A stretch of DNA of 44,745 nucleotides from Bacteroides sp. (GCA_014802425.1 JAAVCH010000041.1:1-44745); one strand, 5' to 3'. Counted from the first letter of the stretch, positions 25,461 through 33,947 are shown. The notes: generated by a model not told the origin, from the sequence alone. Numbers and translations: made by a program.

Positions 25461-25769
25461 ATGCGAAAGACCCGATACCTCCTTTATTTCTCCGGCATCC
25501 TCCTTGCCGTCTCCCTGCTGCTCGGCATGGGAAGCTGCGGCACGACCCGCGCCCACATCGGCATAGACCACGACATAGCCTACAACTGGGACCAGGGGCG
25601 CTACGACTCCGCACCCCGCCACGGCCACCACAAGCCCCCCAAACCGCCGAAGCCCCCGAAACATAAAAAGGCAAAAAAACCGAAACCGCCGAAACACGAC
25701 AAACACAAGCACGACAAACACAAACACCACAAACACAAGCACGACAAACACGACAGGCACCACAGATGA
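25461..25769 (+). CDS. small His/Lys-rich repeat lipoprotein
   Basis: A 102-residue protein. The signal peptide ends with a lipobox (LGMGSC, Cys26), so it should be a lipoprotein. The mature part begins with a short ordinary stretch (27-50) and then becomes extremely biased: the last 52 residues contain 15 His and 17 Lys, with Pro-rich KPPKPPKPPK first and four HDKHK-type pentapeptides at 79-98. Such tails can bind divalent metals (Zn, Ni, Cu) or polyanions, but no function is established for this protein. It follows the LTA-synthase-like gene by 64 bases and precedes a strong terminator. Confidence 0.75.
   Translation: MRKTRYLLYFSGILLAVSLLLGMGSCGTTRAHIGIDHDIAYNWDQGRYDSAPRHGHHKPPKPPKPPKHKKAKKPKPPKHDKHKHDKHKHHKHKHDKHDRHHR
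25695..25754 (+). repeat. four tandem 15-base repeats encoding HDKHK
   Basis: Four consecutive 15-base units with consensus cacgacaaacacaag, differing at one to three positions each, start at 25695, 25710, 25725 and 25740. They encode HDKHK, HDKHK, HHKHK and HDKHD in frame. The array could change copy number by slippage without breaking the frame. Confidence 0.9.
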
Positions 25770-25847
25770 GCCGGCGTACTGCCGTAAGAAGCTTTCTGCA
25801 AAACCTCTATTCACAGCACCCTTATTATCTTAAATATATAAAATACA

Positions 25848-25888
25848 GCAGGCCCGGAAGGAATATTTCCTCCGGGCCTGCCTTATTT
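25848..25888. terminator. bidirectional intrinsic terminator
   Basis: A perfect 11-base stem (gcaggcccgga at 25848-25858, tccgggcctgc at 25871-25881), extended inside by ggaa/ttcc around a tat loop, followed by cttattttt on the plus strand. It separates the convergent His-rich lipoprotein gene and kbl and can act for both. Confidence 0.9.
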
Positions 25889-25927
25889 TTCAGAGAAGAG
25901 ACAGAGGGGCGTTATGCAGAGGCGGAT

Positions 25928-27127
25928 TTACTTGATTACGCCGAGCTTTTTGCCGACTTTGATGAAGGCGGCTATGGCGCGGTCGAGGTGCTCGCGCTCG
26001 TGGGCGGCGGAGAGCTGCACACGGATACGGGCCTGTCCCTTAGGCACTACGGGATAGTAGAAGCCGGTGACGTAGATGCCTTCCTTCTGCATCTCGGCGG
26101 CGAATTCCTGCGAGAGCTTGGCGTCGTAGAGCATCACGGCGCAGATGGCGCTTTGGGTGGGCTTGATGTCGAAGCCGGCCTCAAGCATCTTGTCGCGGAA
26201 GTAGGCTACGTTCTCCTTGAGTTTCTTGTTGAGGTCGTCGTTCTCCTTGAGCATCTTGAACATCTCCAGGCTCGCGCCCACGATGGAGGGGGCCACGGAA
26301 TTGGAGAAGAGATAGGGGCGTGAACGCTGACGGAGCATGTCGATCACTTCCTTCGGACCGGTGGTGAAACCGCCCATTGCGCCGCCGAAGGCCTTGCCGA
26401 GGGTGCCGGTGAAGATGTCGATCTTGCCGTAGCAGTCGAACTGCTCCGCCACGCCGTGGCCCGTGGGGCCTACGACTCCGGCCGAGTGACTTTCGTCGAC
26501 CATTACGAGGGCGCCGTATTTGTCGGCGAGGGCGCAGATCTTATCCATGGGAGCCACGTTGCCGTCCATTGAGAATACGCCGTCGGTGGCGATGATCATA
26601 TGGCGGGCGCCGGCTTCCTTGGCCTCCTTGAGGCAACGTTCGAGGTCGGCCATGTCGGCGTTGGCGTAGCGGTAGCGTTTGGCCTTGCAGAGGCGCACGC
26701 CGTCGATGATGGAGGCGTGGTTGAGGGAGTCGGAGATGATGGCGTCCTCTTCGGTGAAGAGGGGCTCGAAGAGACCGCCGTTGGCGTCGAAGCAGGCGGC
26801 GTATAGTATGGTGTCTTCGGTCTTGAAGTAGTCGGAGATGGCGCGTTCGAGTTCCTTATGGAGGTCCTGTGTGCCGCAGATGAAGCGGACGGACGACATA
26901 CCGTAGCCTCTTTCGTCCATGGCCTTTTTGGCGGCTTCGATGAGGCGGGTGTGGTCGGCGAGGCCGAGATAGTTGTTGGCGCAGAAGTTGAGCACATCGC
27001 CCTGAGTGCCCTCGACCTTGATGTCGGCGCTCTGGGGAGTGGTGATTACGCGTTCGTTCTTGTAGAGGCCGGCCTCGCGGATGCCGTCGAGTTCACGGGT
27101 GAGGTGTTGTTTGAATTCGGTATACAT
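25928..27127 (-). CDS. kbl: glycine C-acetyltransferase (2-amino-3-ketobutyrate CoA ligase)
   Basis: A 399-residue PLP enzyme of the alpha-oxoamine synthase family. It interconverts 2-amino-3-ketobutyrate plus CoA and glycine plus acetyl-CoA, the second step of threonine catabolism. Closely Kbl-like segments are NFCANNYLGLADH, SVRFICGTQDLHKELE, CFDANGGLFE, NHASIIDGVRLCKAKRYRYAN, and the PLP lysine motif TGTLGKAFGGAMGGF (K245). Start is ATG at 27127, matching the family N-terminus; the frame is open further upstream only because it joins a HepT remnant. The threonine dehydrogenase gene is not adjacent. Serine palmitoyltransferase, a relative common in Bacteroides, was considered, but the sequence is clearly Kbl. 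Confidence 0.95.
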   Translation of the reverse strand: MYTEFKQHLTRELDGIREAGLYKNERVITTPQSADIKVEGTQGDVLNFCANNYLGLADHTRLIEAAKKAMDERGYGMSSVRFICGTQDLHKELERAISDYFKTEDTILYAACFDANGGLFEPLFTEEDAIISDSLNHASIIDGVRLCKAKRYRYANADMADLERCLKEAKEAGARHMIIATDGVFSMDGNVAPMDKICALADKYGALVMVDESHSAGVVGPTGHGVAEQFDCYGKIDIFTGTLGKAFGGAMGGFTTGPKEVIDMLRQRSRPYLFSNSVAPSIVGASLEMFKMLKENDDLNKKLKENVAYFRDKMLEAGFDIKPTQSAICAVMLYDAKLSQEFAAEMQKEGIYVTGFYYPVVPKGQARIRVQLSAAHEREHLDRAIAAFIKVGKKLGVIK

Positions 27128-27165
27128 TTCAGAAGATTTAAGGGTAGCCGACCCGCGCGGCGGCA

Positions 27166-27194
27166 TAAAAAATGCCGATGAGCGAGTCATCGGC
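27166..27194 (-). terminator. intrinsic terminator just upstream of kbl
   Basis: On the minus strand a perfect eight-base stem (gccgatga ... tcatcggc, 27194-27174) with a five-base loop runs into a T-rich tract (27172-27166). A weaker four-base cccc/gggg hairpin followed by ttttt lies just before it (about 27222-27204). Together they would stop transcripts coming from fadD and the HepT remnant. Confidence 0.75.
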
Positions 27195-27201
27195 AAATTT
27201 A
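27194..27201 (-). promoter_or_regulatory. -7 promoter element for kbl, abutting the terminator stem
   Basis: On the minus strand TAAATTTG (27201-27194) matches the consensus, with a weak TTTC near the -33 position. Its last base is the first base of the terminator stem, so initiation from here would start inside the hairpin and prevent it forming, whereas read-through RNA would form it. Confidence 0.5.
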
Positions 27202-27280
27202 ATAAAAACCCCTCAGTCGGGGAAATAATATGAGATATATTTTCGCGCCATACCATGTCAAGGGATTTCTTTGATTCGGC

Positions 27281-27417
27281 ATCGTTCAACAGGCGTCCTA
27301 CTTCTTCCTTGAGCAACGGGAGATGGTTGACGACGATTCCCCATATCATATCAGGACGAACCGCATCGTAAGCGTGAATCACCAGATTACGGATTACTGT
27401 ATGCCTGCAGCTGCCCG
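27281..27417 (-). pseudogene. HepT-family (DUF86) toxin C-terminal remnant
   Basis: On the minus strand, between the fadD stop and kbl, an open frame encodes IRNLVIHAYDAVRPDMIWG then IVVNHLPLLKEEVGRLLND. This matches the C-terminal part of HepT/DUF86 RNase toxins, including the RX4HXY motif (R-N-L-V-I-H-A-Y) whose Tyr is AMPylated by the MntA antitoxin in characterised systems. There is no start codon or N-terminal helical half: the frame runs back into the end of fadD. No MntA nucleotidyltransferase is nearby. It is a truncated gene left by a deletion or rearrangement, by coincidence in frame with kbl. Confidence 0.7.
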
Positions 27418-27423
27418 GGAGGG

Positions 27424-29130
27424 TCAGCGCTGATAGAGGAAGCGCTTGATGGAGCGCTTGGGAGTCTTCTCGAATTCCTCGGTCTGGAGCTCTATGTGCT
27501 TGACTTTGCTGTAGGAGGGGAGCTCGCGGTTGAGGGAGACGAGGTTTTCGTCCATGATTTCGGAGACACGCCTGTCGTCGAGGCGTTCAAGGGCGATGTT
27601 CTCGAAATCGGGCACGACGAGGGCCACGAGCTCACCATGGTCGTCGATGACGATTGATTCGGCAACGTAGGGGAGGTTGTTGAGTTTCTGCTCGATTTCC
27701 TCGGGATAGATGTTCTGGCCCGAAGGACCGAGGATCATCGTCTTCGAACGGCCCGAGATGGTGAGGAATCCGTCGGCGTCGATCGTACACATGTCGCCGG
27801 TGTTCATCCACCCCTCCCCCATCATCACCTCTTCGGTGGCCTCGGGATTGTTGTAGTAGCCCTGCATGACGTTCATGCCGCGCACCCAGAGGTCGCCGGG
27901 GATATTCCGGGGATCGGGGGAATCGACCTTCATCTCCATGCGGCTGACGCAGCGGCCGCAGGTGCCGAGGCGGGTCTGTGAGGCGGGGGAATATGTGATA
28001 AGGGGTCCGCACTCGGTCATGCCGTAGCCTACGGTGACGGGGAAGCCGATGCGGTTGAGGAATGTGCCCACTTCCTTGTTGAGGGCGGCGCCTCCGATGA
28101 TTATCTCGCGGACCTGCCCGCCGAAGACGTTGATGAGGCCGGAGCGCACGCGGTCGTATACCTTGTCGTCGACGAACGGCACATGCACCATAAGGCGCAT
28201 CAGAGGCTTCTCAAGCATGGGGAACACCTTGCTCTTTACGATTTTCTCGACGATGAGGGGCACGGTGATGATGAGCTTGGGCTTCACTTCCTCGAAAGCC
28301 TTGATTATGACCTTCGGCGAGGGAAGACGGGTGAGGAAATGGCAGTGCATGCCACGGCAGAAGGGATGGAGGGTCTCCACGACGAGGCCGTAGAGATGGG
28401 CCAGGGGGAGCATGTTGACCATTCCGTCGCCGGGCCCGAGATAGTCGATATTGTCGAGGCAGTAGCGTACGTTGCTCCATATGGAGGAGTAGGGAAGCAT
28501 CACTCCTTTCGACATGCCGGTGGAGCCGGAGGTATAGTTGATCACGGCCAGTTCTTCGGGTGAATCCTCGTAGACCTGGAAATCCTTCTTGTCGTAGGCG
28601 TAGGGGAAGCGGGCGCCGAAACGCTCGTTGATGTTGTTGCGGGTGTCGGTGAGTTCCTTCTTGCGCGAGAGGGGCATGCCGTACTCGGCGATGTAGAGCG
28701 CACCCACGAGGCCGGGCAATTCCTTTTCGTCGAGTTTTTCCCAGATGCTCTGGTCCACGAAGAGGAGCTTGGCGCCGCTGTGGTTGATGAGGTGGTGCAC
28801 CGTCTCGGGCTTGAATTCATGAAGGATGGGCACGGCCACTATTCCGGAGGATATGGCGGCGAGGAAGGTAACGGCCCAGTTGGATGAATTCTTTCCGCAT
28901 AGAGCGATCTTGTCGCCGGGCTTTACGCCGGCGGCCTCGAACATGAGGCGCAGTTTCTCTATGGCTTCGGCCACATCGCGGAATCGGTAGTTGTGCCCTC
29001 CCATGTCGGAGAAAGCCATAAGGTCCCAGGAGTCGCGGACACGCTTGGCGATGATGGCGTTGAGGGATTCGTAGTTCTTTACGGTGCCTTTGTTTGAGTT
29101 GACCTCTATGTTTTTGTCTGTTTCGCTCAT
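27424..29130 (-). CDS. fadD: long-chain acyl-CoA synthetase (AMP-forming)
   Basis: A 568-residue member of the adenylate-forming superfamily that activates fatty acids to acyl-CoA through an acyl-AMP intermediate. The P-loop-like motif is NYTSGSTGMSKGVML (residues 198-212). The A5 motif is VGYGMTECGPL, A7 is GWMNTGDM, and A8 plus the hinge is SGRSKTMILGPSGQNIYPEEIE. The catalytic C-terminal lysine is probably in FEKTPKRSIKRFLYQR. Length and motifs fit FadD-like enzymes; the exact chain length cannot be read. It ends a few bases before the HepT remnant and lies downstream of the DUF262 pair on the same strand, separated by 213 bases. Confidence 0.9.
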   Translation of the reverse strand: MSETDKNIEVNSNKGTVKNYESLNAIIAKRVRDSWDLMAFSDMGGHNYRFRDVAEAIEKLRLMFEAAGVKPGDKIALCGKNSSNWAVTFLAAISSGIVAVPILHEFKPETVHHLINHSGAKLLFVDQSIWEKLDEKELPGLVGALYIAEYGMPLSRKKELTDTRNNINERFGARFPYAYDKKDFQVYEDSPEELAVINYTSGSTGMSKGVMLPYSSIWSNVRYCLDNIDYLGPGDGMVNMLPLAHLYGLVVETLHPFCRGMHCHFLTRLPSPKVIIKAFEEVKPKLIITVPLIVEKIVKSKVFPMLEKPLMRLMVHVPFVDDKVYDRVRSGLINVFGGQVREIIIGGAALNKEVGTFLNRIGFPVTVGYGMTECGPLITYSPASQTRLGTCGRCVSRMEMKVDSPDPRNIPGDLWVRGMNVMQGYYNNPEATEEVMMGEGWMNTGDMCTIDADGFLTISGRSKTMILGPSGQNIYPEEIEQKLNNLPYVAESIVIDDHGELVALVVPDFENIALERLDDRRVSEIMDENLVSLNRELPSYSKVKHIELQTEEFEKTPKRSIKRFLYQR

Positions 29131-29276
29131 AGTCTGATAGTGGAAAGTAGGGGATTATTGTCTGAGTTTTTCAATATCTTACTTTTCTATAACATATTTT
29201 CGCATATAAAGGTTGAAGGGTGCTTTGCCGACCCCTACCCTGCCTTTCATCAAACCGTAGTATCGCAGTATCGCAG

Positions 29277-29315
29277 CCGGCGCTCCCTGTATATACCGTT
29301 TACAAGGAACGCCGG
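29277..29315. other. imperfect hairpin between the DUF262 pair and fadD
   Basis: Arms ccggcgctccct (29277-29288) and aaggaacgccgg (29304-29315) pair at 10 of 12 positions. It lies 29-67 bases beyond the stop of the 831-residue DUF262 gene, but no T tract follows on the minus strand. Next to it gtatcgca is repeated twice in tandem (about 29260-29276). The rest of the gap 29131-29343 shows only a weak promoter-like TACTTTCC ahead of fadD. Confidence 0.4.
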
Positions 29316-29343
29316 ACGAACGGGACGCATACCCCCACCCGTA

Positions 29344-31839
29344 TCACTCCTTGACCAACAGTCTGTACAGAGCCGTAATGAAGCTTACCGCAGTCTTAAT
29401 ACGGTCTTCCCGCGTTTGCAGCAGACAGTTTCCATCGAAAATGAATTCACCATTCATATCCTCCCAACCCGCATCGGATATATCGAAACGTGCCGACCAG
29501 TTCCTAAGCCATTGCACGGACTTCGTTTCATTTCGCCAAAGCCATCCCTCATCAGTACACTCCAACGAATATTTCCCATTAAGATAAATACGCCCATGAG
29601 ACATACCGAATCCCCAATCCGCAACCTTCAATCGTTCACATACCTCTTCTGACAATAAGGATATTACTGTGGCCGCATAAGGACATCTGTTATATCCATT
29701 CATCGGACGGGCGCTATAGCGTCCGGTCATCATGGTCATTTCAAAGGGAAAGCGATTGGCGTACAGATAGTAACCCGGATCATTTCCGAAGACCTGAGTG
29801 TCCATAAACTGTGGATAGGTGCGGATATAGTATTCCAATGTCTTATCCGAAGACTTACGGGATGGAGCGACCCGGCGCATCCAGGCGGTAAAAGCTTTAT
29901 GGAAATCGGTGTCGGTCGAAGAGAATACGAAGTCCCAATGCCCCGGGCTCCCATAGAAAGTATATTTATCCGTGTGGGGATAGGTCTTTATTCCCTTGAA
30001 ACCATGCTTCACCAGCTCAGTAATCTTCTCCGTAGTCTCAAGCTTTACAAATTCATGGAATCGAGTCAGGTAATCAGCCGCGGCGTCCTCACCTACATAG
30101 CCATCAAGAGACTCATAAATATTGGAAAAGTCGCCCTTAAGATAGGGAGAATTACCCAGAACGGCCAGGGCTTTTCCATAACCCTTGTTCCTATATTCCC
30201 GTTTCCTATCCTCTGCAGTGAGCTTTAACGATTTCAATTCATCCGCGGACAAATGCTCCAAGGCAGAGTCAACGTAAGGATTCGTGGTCAGTGCCTCAAC
30301 CACGTCCCGGAACAAAGGATAGTCTTCAAGACGGATATTAAAGCGCACGCCCATTCCCTTCACGACACGTTGCCGCTGAGCCTGTTCCCACCCCCAGACA
30401 GTACGTGCATACGACTGAAGCTGCACTGTATCGGCATCAGTATACCTTACGACATAGCGCAGTATGGCCCACAAGAGCATCTTAAGCTGGCGTGTCCACG
30501 ATTCCGAGTAACGAGAGTTCAGACACATCATGACGAGATTGACGGAGAATTTTTCAGAGGATTCCTCATCCGATATACGCACCTTTTCAGAGGTGGGATT
30601 CCATCTGCCATGAGTCAGGAAGGCATCGAAGAACGGGGTCAGTCCCTTAATTCCGGTTCCACCGGAAAGCATCACCAAAGAATCAAGCATCCGGAATAAA
30701 GTCTCGACATTCCGTTTTTTCCGATATGTCTCTATGCGTCTTTCTCCGATCCACTGGTTTTTATCTCCGGCAAAGATTTCGGATAATTCGAGGTTGCTGT
30801 TTATCTTTTTAAGCTTCTCATACTCACTTCTGACTTCATCCTCATTCTGAAACTCTTCCAGATACATGGCCTCCGTACAAAAATCCAACAAAGCCATGAA
30901 ATGCTCATCTATGCGTGGATAAAGCCTTTCCTTACGCTTTTCTTCCGACAGATTCTCCCAGGTGTCCCTGGCCAACGCCCAAAGCAGATCAGTCCACTGA
31001 TGTTCGATAGCGTAAGAGAAGTACTCCGGAATAGACATTTCCTTCCCGTCAACCGATGCATACGCATAAGGTTCATCCTTATACACGGTCTCAAGCATCC
31101 CGGTAAACTGCGCTTTCCAGTTTTCAAACTGTGTAAGAAGTTTTCCACGGGCATTCATCTTGACATAAAGATCCTCAGTCAGCTTAAAATCCTTCTCCTT
31201 ACCGGCCGACTTTCCAAGACCGGGAGCCTGTTCCATCGGATGATTCATATCCAAAAGATAGAACGATATGGGATTCTTCGTAAAGAATCTCTCGGCCATT
31301 TCCGCGATGTTATTCCTGTACTTTGGCTCGGCCAGCATTTTATCCACAGATTCCAACAAATCAACCATGGCGCTGACTGAGGGATCGGCCAGCCATCGCT
31401 CAGCCATCCATATTGGTTCAGTCATCAGGTGCTGACGTAGACTGCCGCACATATTCTCAGGCAAACGATAATGGCTCAGGCATCTACAAAACTGCTCGGT
31501 GGTATGGCGTGTCCTATATCTGAGCTCGGGCATCCTATACTTCTCAGGCTCTGACTTCTGGGCAAGAAGCCATCCGATCAATGCCAGTGTAGTAAGACGT
31601 TGTTGCCCGTCAATAGGGATGAACGCTTTGTGGCCACTGTAGACATACGCGGTTCCATAGATAAAGTCAAGGCTCATGCCGCCCGCTACCGTAGATTCCA
31701 TCAAGCCATCGAGAATCATCCTTAAGAATTCATCACGTTTTTCCGCCTTAGCATCAGAGCCTTGTACATAATCACGCTGGATAATCGGAATATCTGTAGC
31801 ATATTCGCCGATATACGCATTATAGGTTGTCATTTCCAT
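29344..31839 (-). CDS. DUF262-domain protein with long unassigned C-terminus (putative defence protein B)
   Basis: An 831-residue protein. The N-terminal DUF262 (GmrS/ParB-like NTPase) domain is shown by DIPIIQRDYVQG (16-27) and the active-site motif IPIDGQQRLTTLALIGWLL (74-92). After about residue 130 there is a long helical middle part and a C-terminal part (about 670-831) with features such as RCPYAATVISLLSEEVCERL and FGMSHGRIYLNGKYSLEC that I cannot assign to a family. No DUF1524 E-H-I-x-P motif is present. The start is ATG at 31839, four bases after the stop of the upstream DUF262-DUF1524 gene, so the two are translationally coupled. By analogy with GmrSD and SspE it is likely an anti-phage or modified-DNA restriction component. 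Composition is AT-richer than its neighbours. Confidence 0.8.
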   Translation of the reverse strand: MEMTTYNAYIGEYATDIPIIQRDYVQGSDAKAEKRDEFLRMILDGLMESTVAGGMSLDFIYGTAYVYSGHKAFIPIDGQQRLTTLALIGWLLAQKSEPEKYRMPELRYRTRHTTEQFCRCLSHYRLPENMCGSLRQHLMTEPIWMAERWLADPSVSAMVDLLESVDKMLAEPKYRNNIAEMAERFFTKNPISFYLLDMNHPMEQAPGLGKSAGKEKDFKLTEDLYVKMNARGKLLTQFENWKAQFTGMLETVYKDEPYAYASVDGKEMSIPEYFSYAIEHQWTDLLWALARDTWENLSEEKRKERLYPRIDEHFMALLDFCTEAMYLEEFQNEDEVRSEYEKLKKINSNLELSEIFAGDKNQWIGERRIETYRKKRNVETLFRMLDSLVMLSGGTGIKGLTPFFDAFLTHGRWNPTSEKVRISDEESSEKFSVNLVMMCLNSRYSESWTRQLKMLLWAILRYVVRYTDADTVQLQSYARTVWGWEQAQRQRVVKGMGVRFNIRLEDYPLFRDVVEALTTNPYVDSALEHLSADELKSLKLTAEDRKREYRNKGYGKALAVLGNSPYLKGDFSNIYESLDGYVGEDAAADYLTRFHEFVKLETTEKITELVKHGFKGIKTYPHTDKYTFYGSPGHWDFVFSSTDTDFHKAFTAWMRRVAPSRKSSDKTLEYYIRTYPQFMDTQVFGNDPGYYLYANRFPFEMTMMTGRYSARPMNGYNRCPYAATVISLLSEEVCERLKVADWGFGMSHGRIYLNGKYSLECTDEGWLWRNETKSVQWLRNWSARFDISDAGWEDMNGEFIFDGNCLLQTREDRIKTAVSFITALYRLLVKE

Positions 31840-31843
31840 ATTT

Positions 31844-33925
31844 CTACTTTGAGTAGGAGGTAAAATAATCGTATGCTTCCTGAAGTTCTACCATGTAGGC
31901 CTTCCTGTCCTCCGGGGTCCAGAACTTCATGTTTCCCGGGTTGCCGGGCCGAAAACCCTTAGAGAATACCTTGTGTGTGGCCATGGGCGTAAACGGAAAT
32001 CTCTCCGTATCTGAAAGGATTTCCCGCTTTTTGTCAAGATAGTTGTTGCTTAATGCCGAATTCGCCTCTTTGGTCACCAATGCCATGTTACTTATTGAAT
32101 GAAGCTCTTCTTTATCTATACCGGCCATATCACCGAACAATAGATCAAGCGTCCTAAAATGCACAAACACCGCTTCCCTATGATTATCATATGATTCCTC
32201 GGTCTGCATCAGATTTTCCGTAGCGGATATAGCGGAGGATATATGACGCTTCACTAATCCGATATCGTCATCCTCAATGCCAGTAAAAGGGAGACTGGAG
32301 TCTTCCAGTGACTTCATGACCCGCAACCATACTGTCCGGTCAGCGATCTCAGCATCTTCCTTCCTGTCCTCAAACCAACTACGGGCCGTCTCGTAATCCA
32401 TATTCTCAGTGATATTCTGGGGATGTATGTGTTCAAGACTTGTGGCAGTGTATTTCCTCAGAAGATGAAATGGGAAGCGAAGAGTCGGGTTCGGATCTTT
32501 CATGTACATTCTGACGTTCAGACCTATGAGTATGTTGATCATCTTCTTCTGCTCCTTCTGATCGTATCGCAGTTCCGGAGAATTCAGTCCCTGTCGGGAA
32601 TCAGGCAGAATCACCCCGTCTTTTTTCGCAACAGACACTCTAAGACTGTTTCCGATCATTTTCAACAACGCTGTCCGGAACTGCGATTTCGTCTTCATCC
32701 GCAGAGTCTGCCTGTCACGTGTGGCGGAGACTCCCCTATCGATATCAGAAATATCAAAATAAAGATTCGATATCTCGGTTATGAATTCCCGGGCAGGTTT
32801 CGACGACATCTGGCGAAGGAAGCCTATAAGATGGTACCATTCGCGGTTCTCAAACCAGTCAGCCAGATTATTGAAAACCTCCTGAAACATACTCCATATC
32901 CTTGACACACTCTCACTTCTCGAGAGTTGATGGCACTTTCTGGTGGCAGCCTCACTATTATCCGTACCCTTTACCACTCCCTGGAGGTCTTCCCTTATTT
33001 TCTGATAGACTACATGAAAGGCAAACAGATCCTGTACATCCTTACCTATATTTTTCCTGTTCTGAGGTTTTTCAAGCGTATTGTTGATTCTTTCCGCCAC
33101 TATATCAAGGACTATTTCTATACCTTTCAAGTCTTCGTTGTCTTTCGAAACCATAGCGGCAAACAAGGAATCAGCCAACCTATGCTCCATTTCATCCCAT
33201 TCCATGGAACGTCTTTGAGTAATCGATTTCTGTAGGTCAAGCTCCTCATCCGGATATATGTCGGACTGAAGAAGGAGGGCCTTTACCAATTCAGCGGATG
33301 TCAGTGGAATCTTTCCGAAATTAAGACGCCTGAATGCCGCCATAGCTGCCATTCTCGATTCCTCGGCGGTCATGTCCGTCCTATCCTCCGTGAGGTCATA
33401 CCATATCACTCCTACATAATTGTTTTCAGTATCGGGATCCGACAGAAGGAACTCAAATTCACTTTTGAAAACCCTCTTATTCGCAACATCGGATACTTTC
33501 CAGGCTTCAATGGTTTCATATGCCTTACGCAGATAGAAGTTATCGATATTGTCCTTATAACTCACATCACTAAAATCGGCAAACAGATTAGAATTAAGGA
33601 ATTCATTCTGCTTTTCTCTACCTGGAAGCGTGAGGGTATAAGTCTTATCCACACCCAGACTGTGCAGCAATAGATAGAGGGTTGTCAATCGTTGCTGACC
33701 ATCCACTACTATATATTTTTTCTCTGACACCTTTACCACCACTATAGGCTGCAGGCAATAAAATCCATCGTTTTTCCCGTTTTTTCTGCTTCTGTCCACA
33801 AAATCCTTCAAGTCTTCAAGCAGATCCTCTACCTGATCATTGTCCCATCGATACCCCCTTTGGTAGTTTGGTATCTCGAATGTGTATTTAAGCAAGCTGG
33901 CTATTGACCGTATCTCAAGTTTCAT
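31844..33925 (-). CDS. DUF262-DUF1524 protein, GmrSD-like (putative defence protein A)
   Basis: A 693-residue protein. The N-terminal DUF262 domain has IPNYQRGYRW (18-27) and the NTPase-type motif IVVDGQQRLTTLYLLL (72-87). The C-terminal DUF1524 domain has the HNH-like nuclease signature LEHIHPQN (497-504; H499, H501) and later NMALVTKEANSALSNNYLDKK (613-633), which supplies the Asn and Lys positions. This is the arrangement of single-chain GmrSD/BrxU/SspE-type proteins, in which NTP binding controls a nuclease that attacks foreign or modified DNA. It is the first gene of a two-gene operon with its own promoter, inserted between rpoC and fadD. Confidence 0.88.
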   Translation of the reverse strand: MKLEIRSIASLLKYTFEIPNYQRGYRWDNDQVEDLLEDLKDFVDRSRKNGKNDGFYCLQPIVVVKVSEKKYIVVDGQQRLTTLYLLLHSLGVDKTYTLTLPGREKQNEFLNSNLFADFSDVSYKDNIDNFYLRKAYETIEAWKVSDVANKRVFKSEFEFLLSDPDTENNYVGVIWYDLTEDRTDMTAEESRMAAMAAFRRLNFGKIPLTSAELVKALLLQSDIYPDEELDLQKSITQRRSMEWDEMEHRLADSLFAAMVSKDNEDLKGIEIVLDIVAERINNTLEKPQNRKNIGKDVQDLFAFHVVYQKIREDLQGVVKGTDNSEAATRKCHQLSRSESVSRIWSMFQEVFNNLADWFENREWYHLIGFLRQMSSKPAREFITEISNLYFDISDIDRGVSATRDRQTLRMKTKSQFRTALLKMIGNSLRVSVAKKDGVILPDSRQGLNSPELRYDQKEQKKMINILIGLNVRMYMKDPNPTLRFPFHLLRKYTATSLEHIHPQNITENMDYETARSWFEDRKEDAEIADRTVWLRVMKSLEDSSLPFTGIEDDDIGLVKRHISSAISATENLMQTEESYDNHREAVFVHFRTLDLLFGDMAGIDKEELHSISNMALVTKEANSALSNNYLDKKREILSDTERFPFTPMATHKVFSKGFRPGNPGNMKFWTPEDRKAYMVELQEAYDYFTSYSK

Positions 33926-33947
33926 TGCAAATGATTAATTGAATAGC

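Noticed and set aside
25695..25754. CRISPR-like array
   Set aside because: The 15-base units are contiguous, have no spacers and are in frame within a lipoprotein gene. No CRISPR array was seen elsewhere in the window.
27128..27382. 85-residue N-terminal extension of kbl
   Set aside because: It consists of the HepT remnant plus the promoter/terminator region; Kbl homology starts at MYTEF (27127).
29277..29315. Terminator for the DUF262 operon
   Set aside because: The hairpin has two mismatches and no T tract on the minus strand, so it is listed only as a structure.
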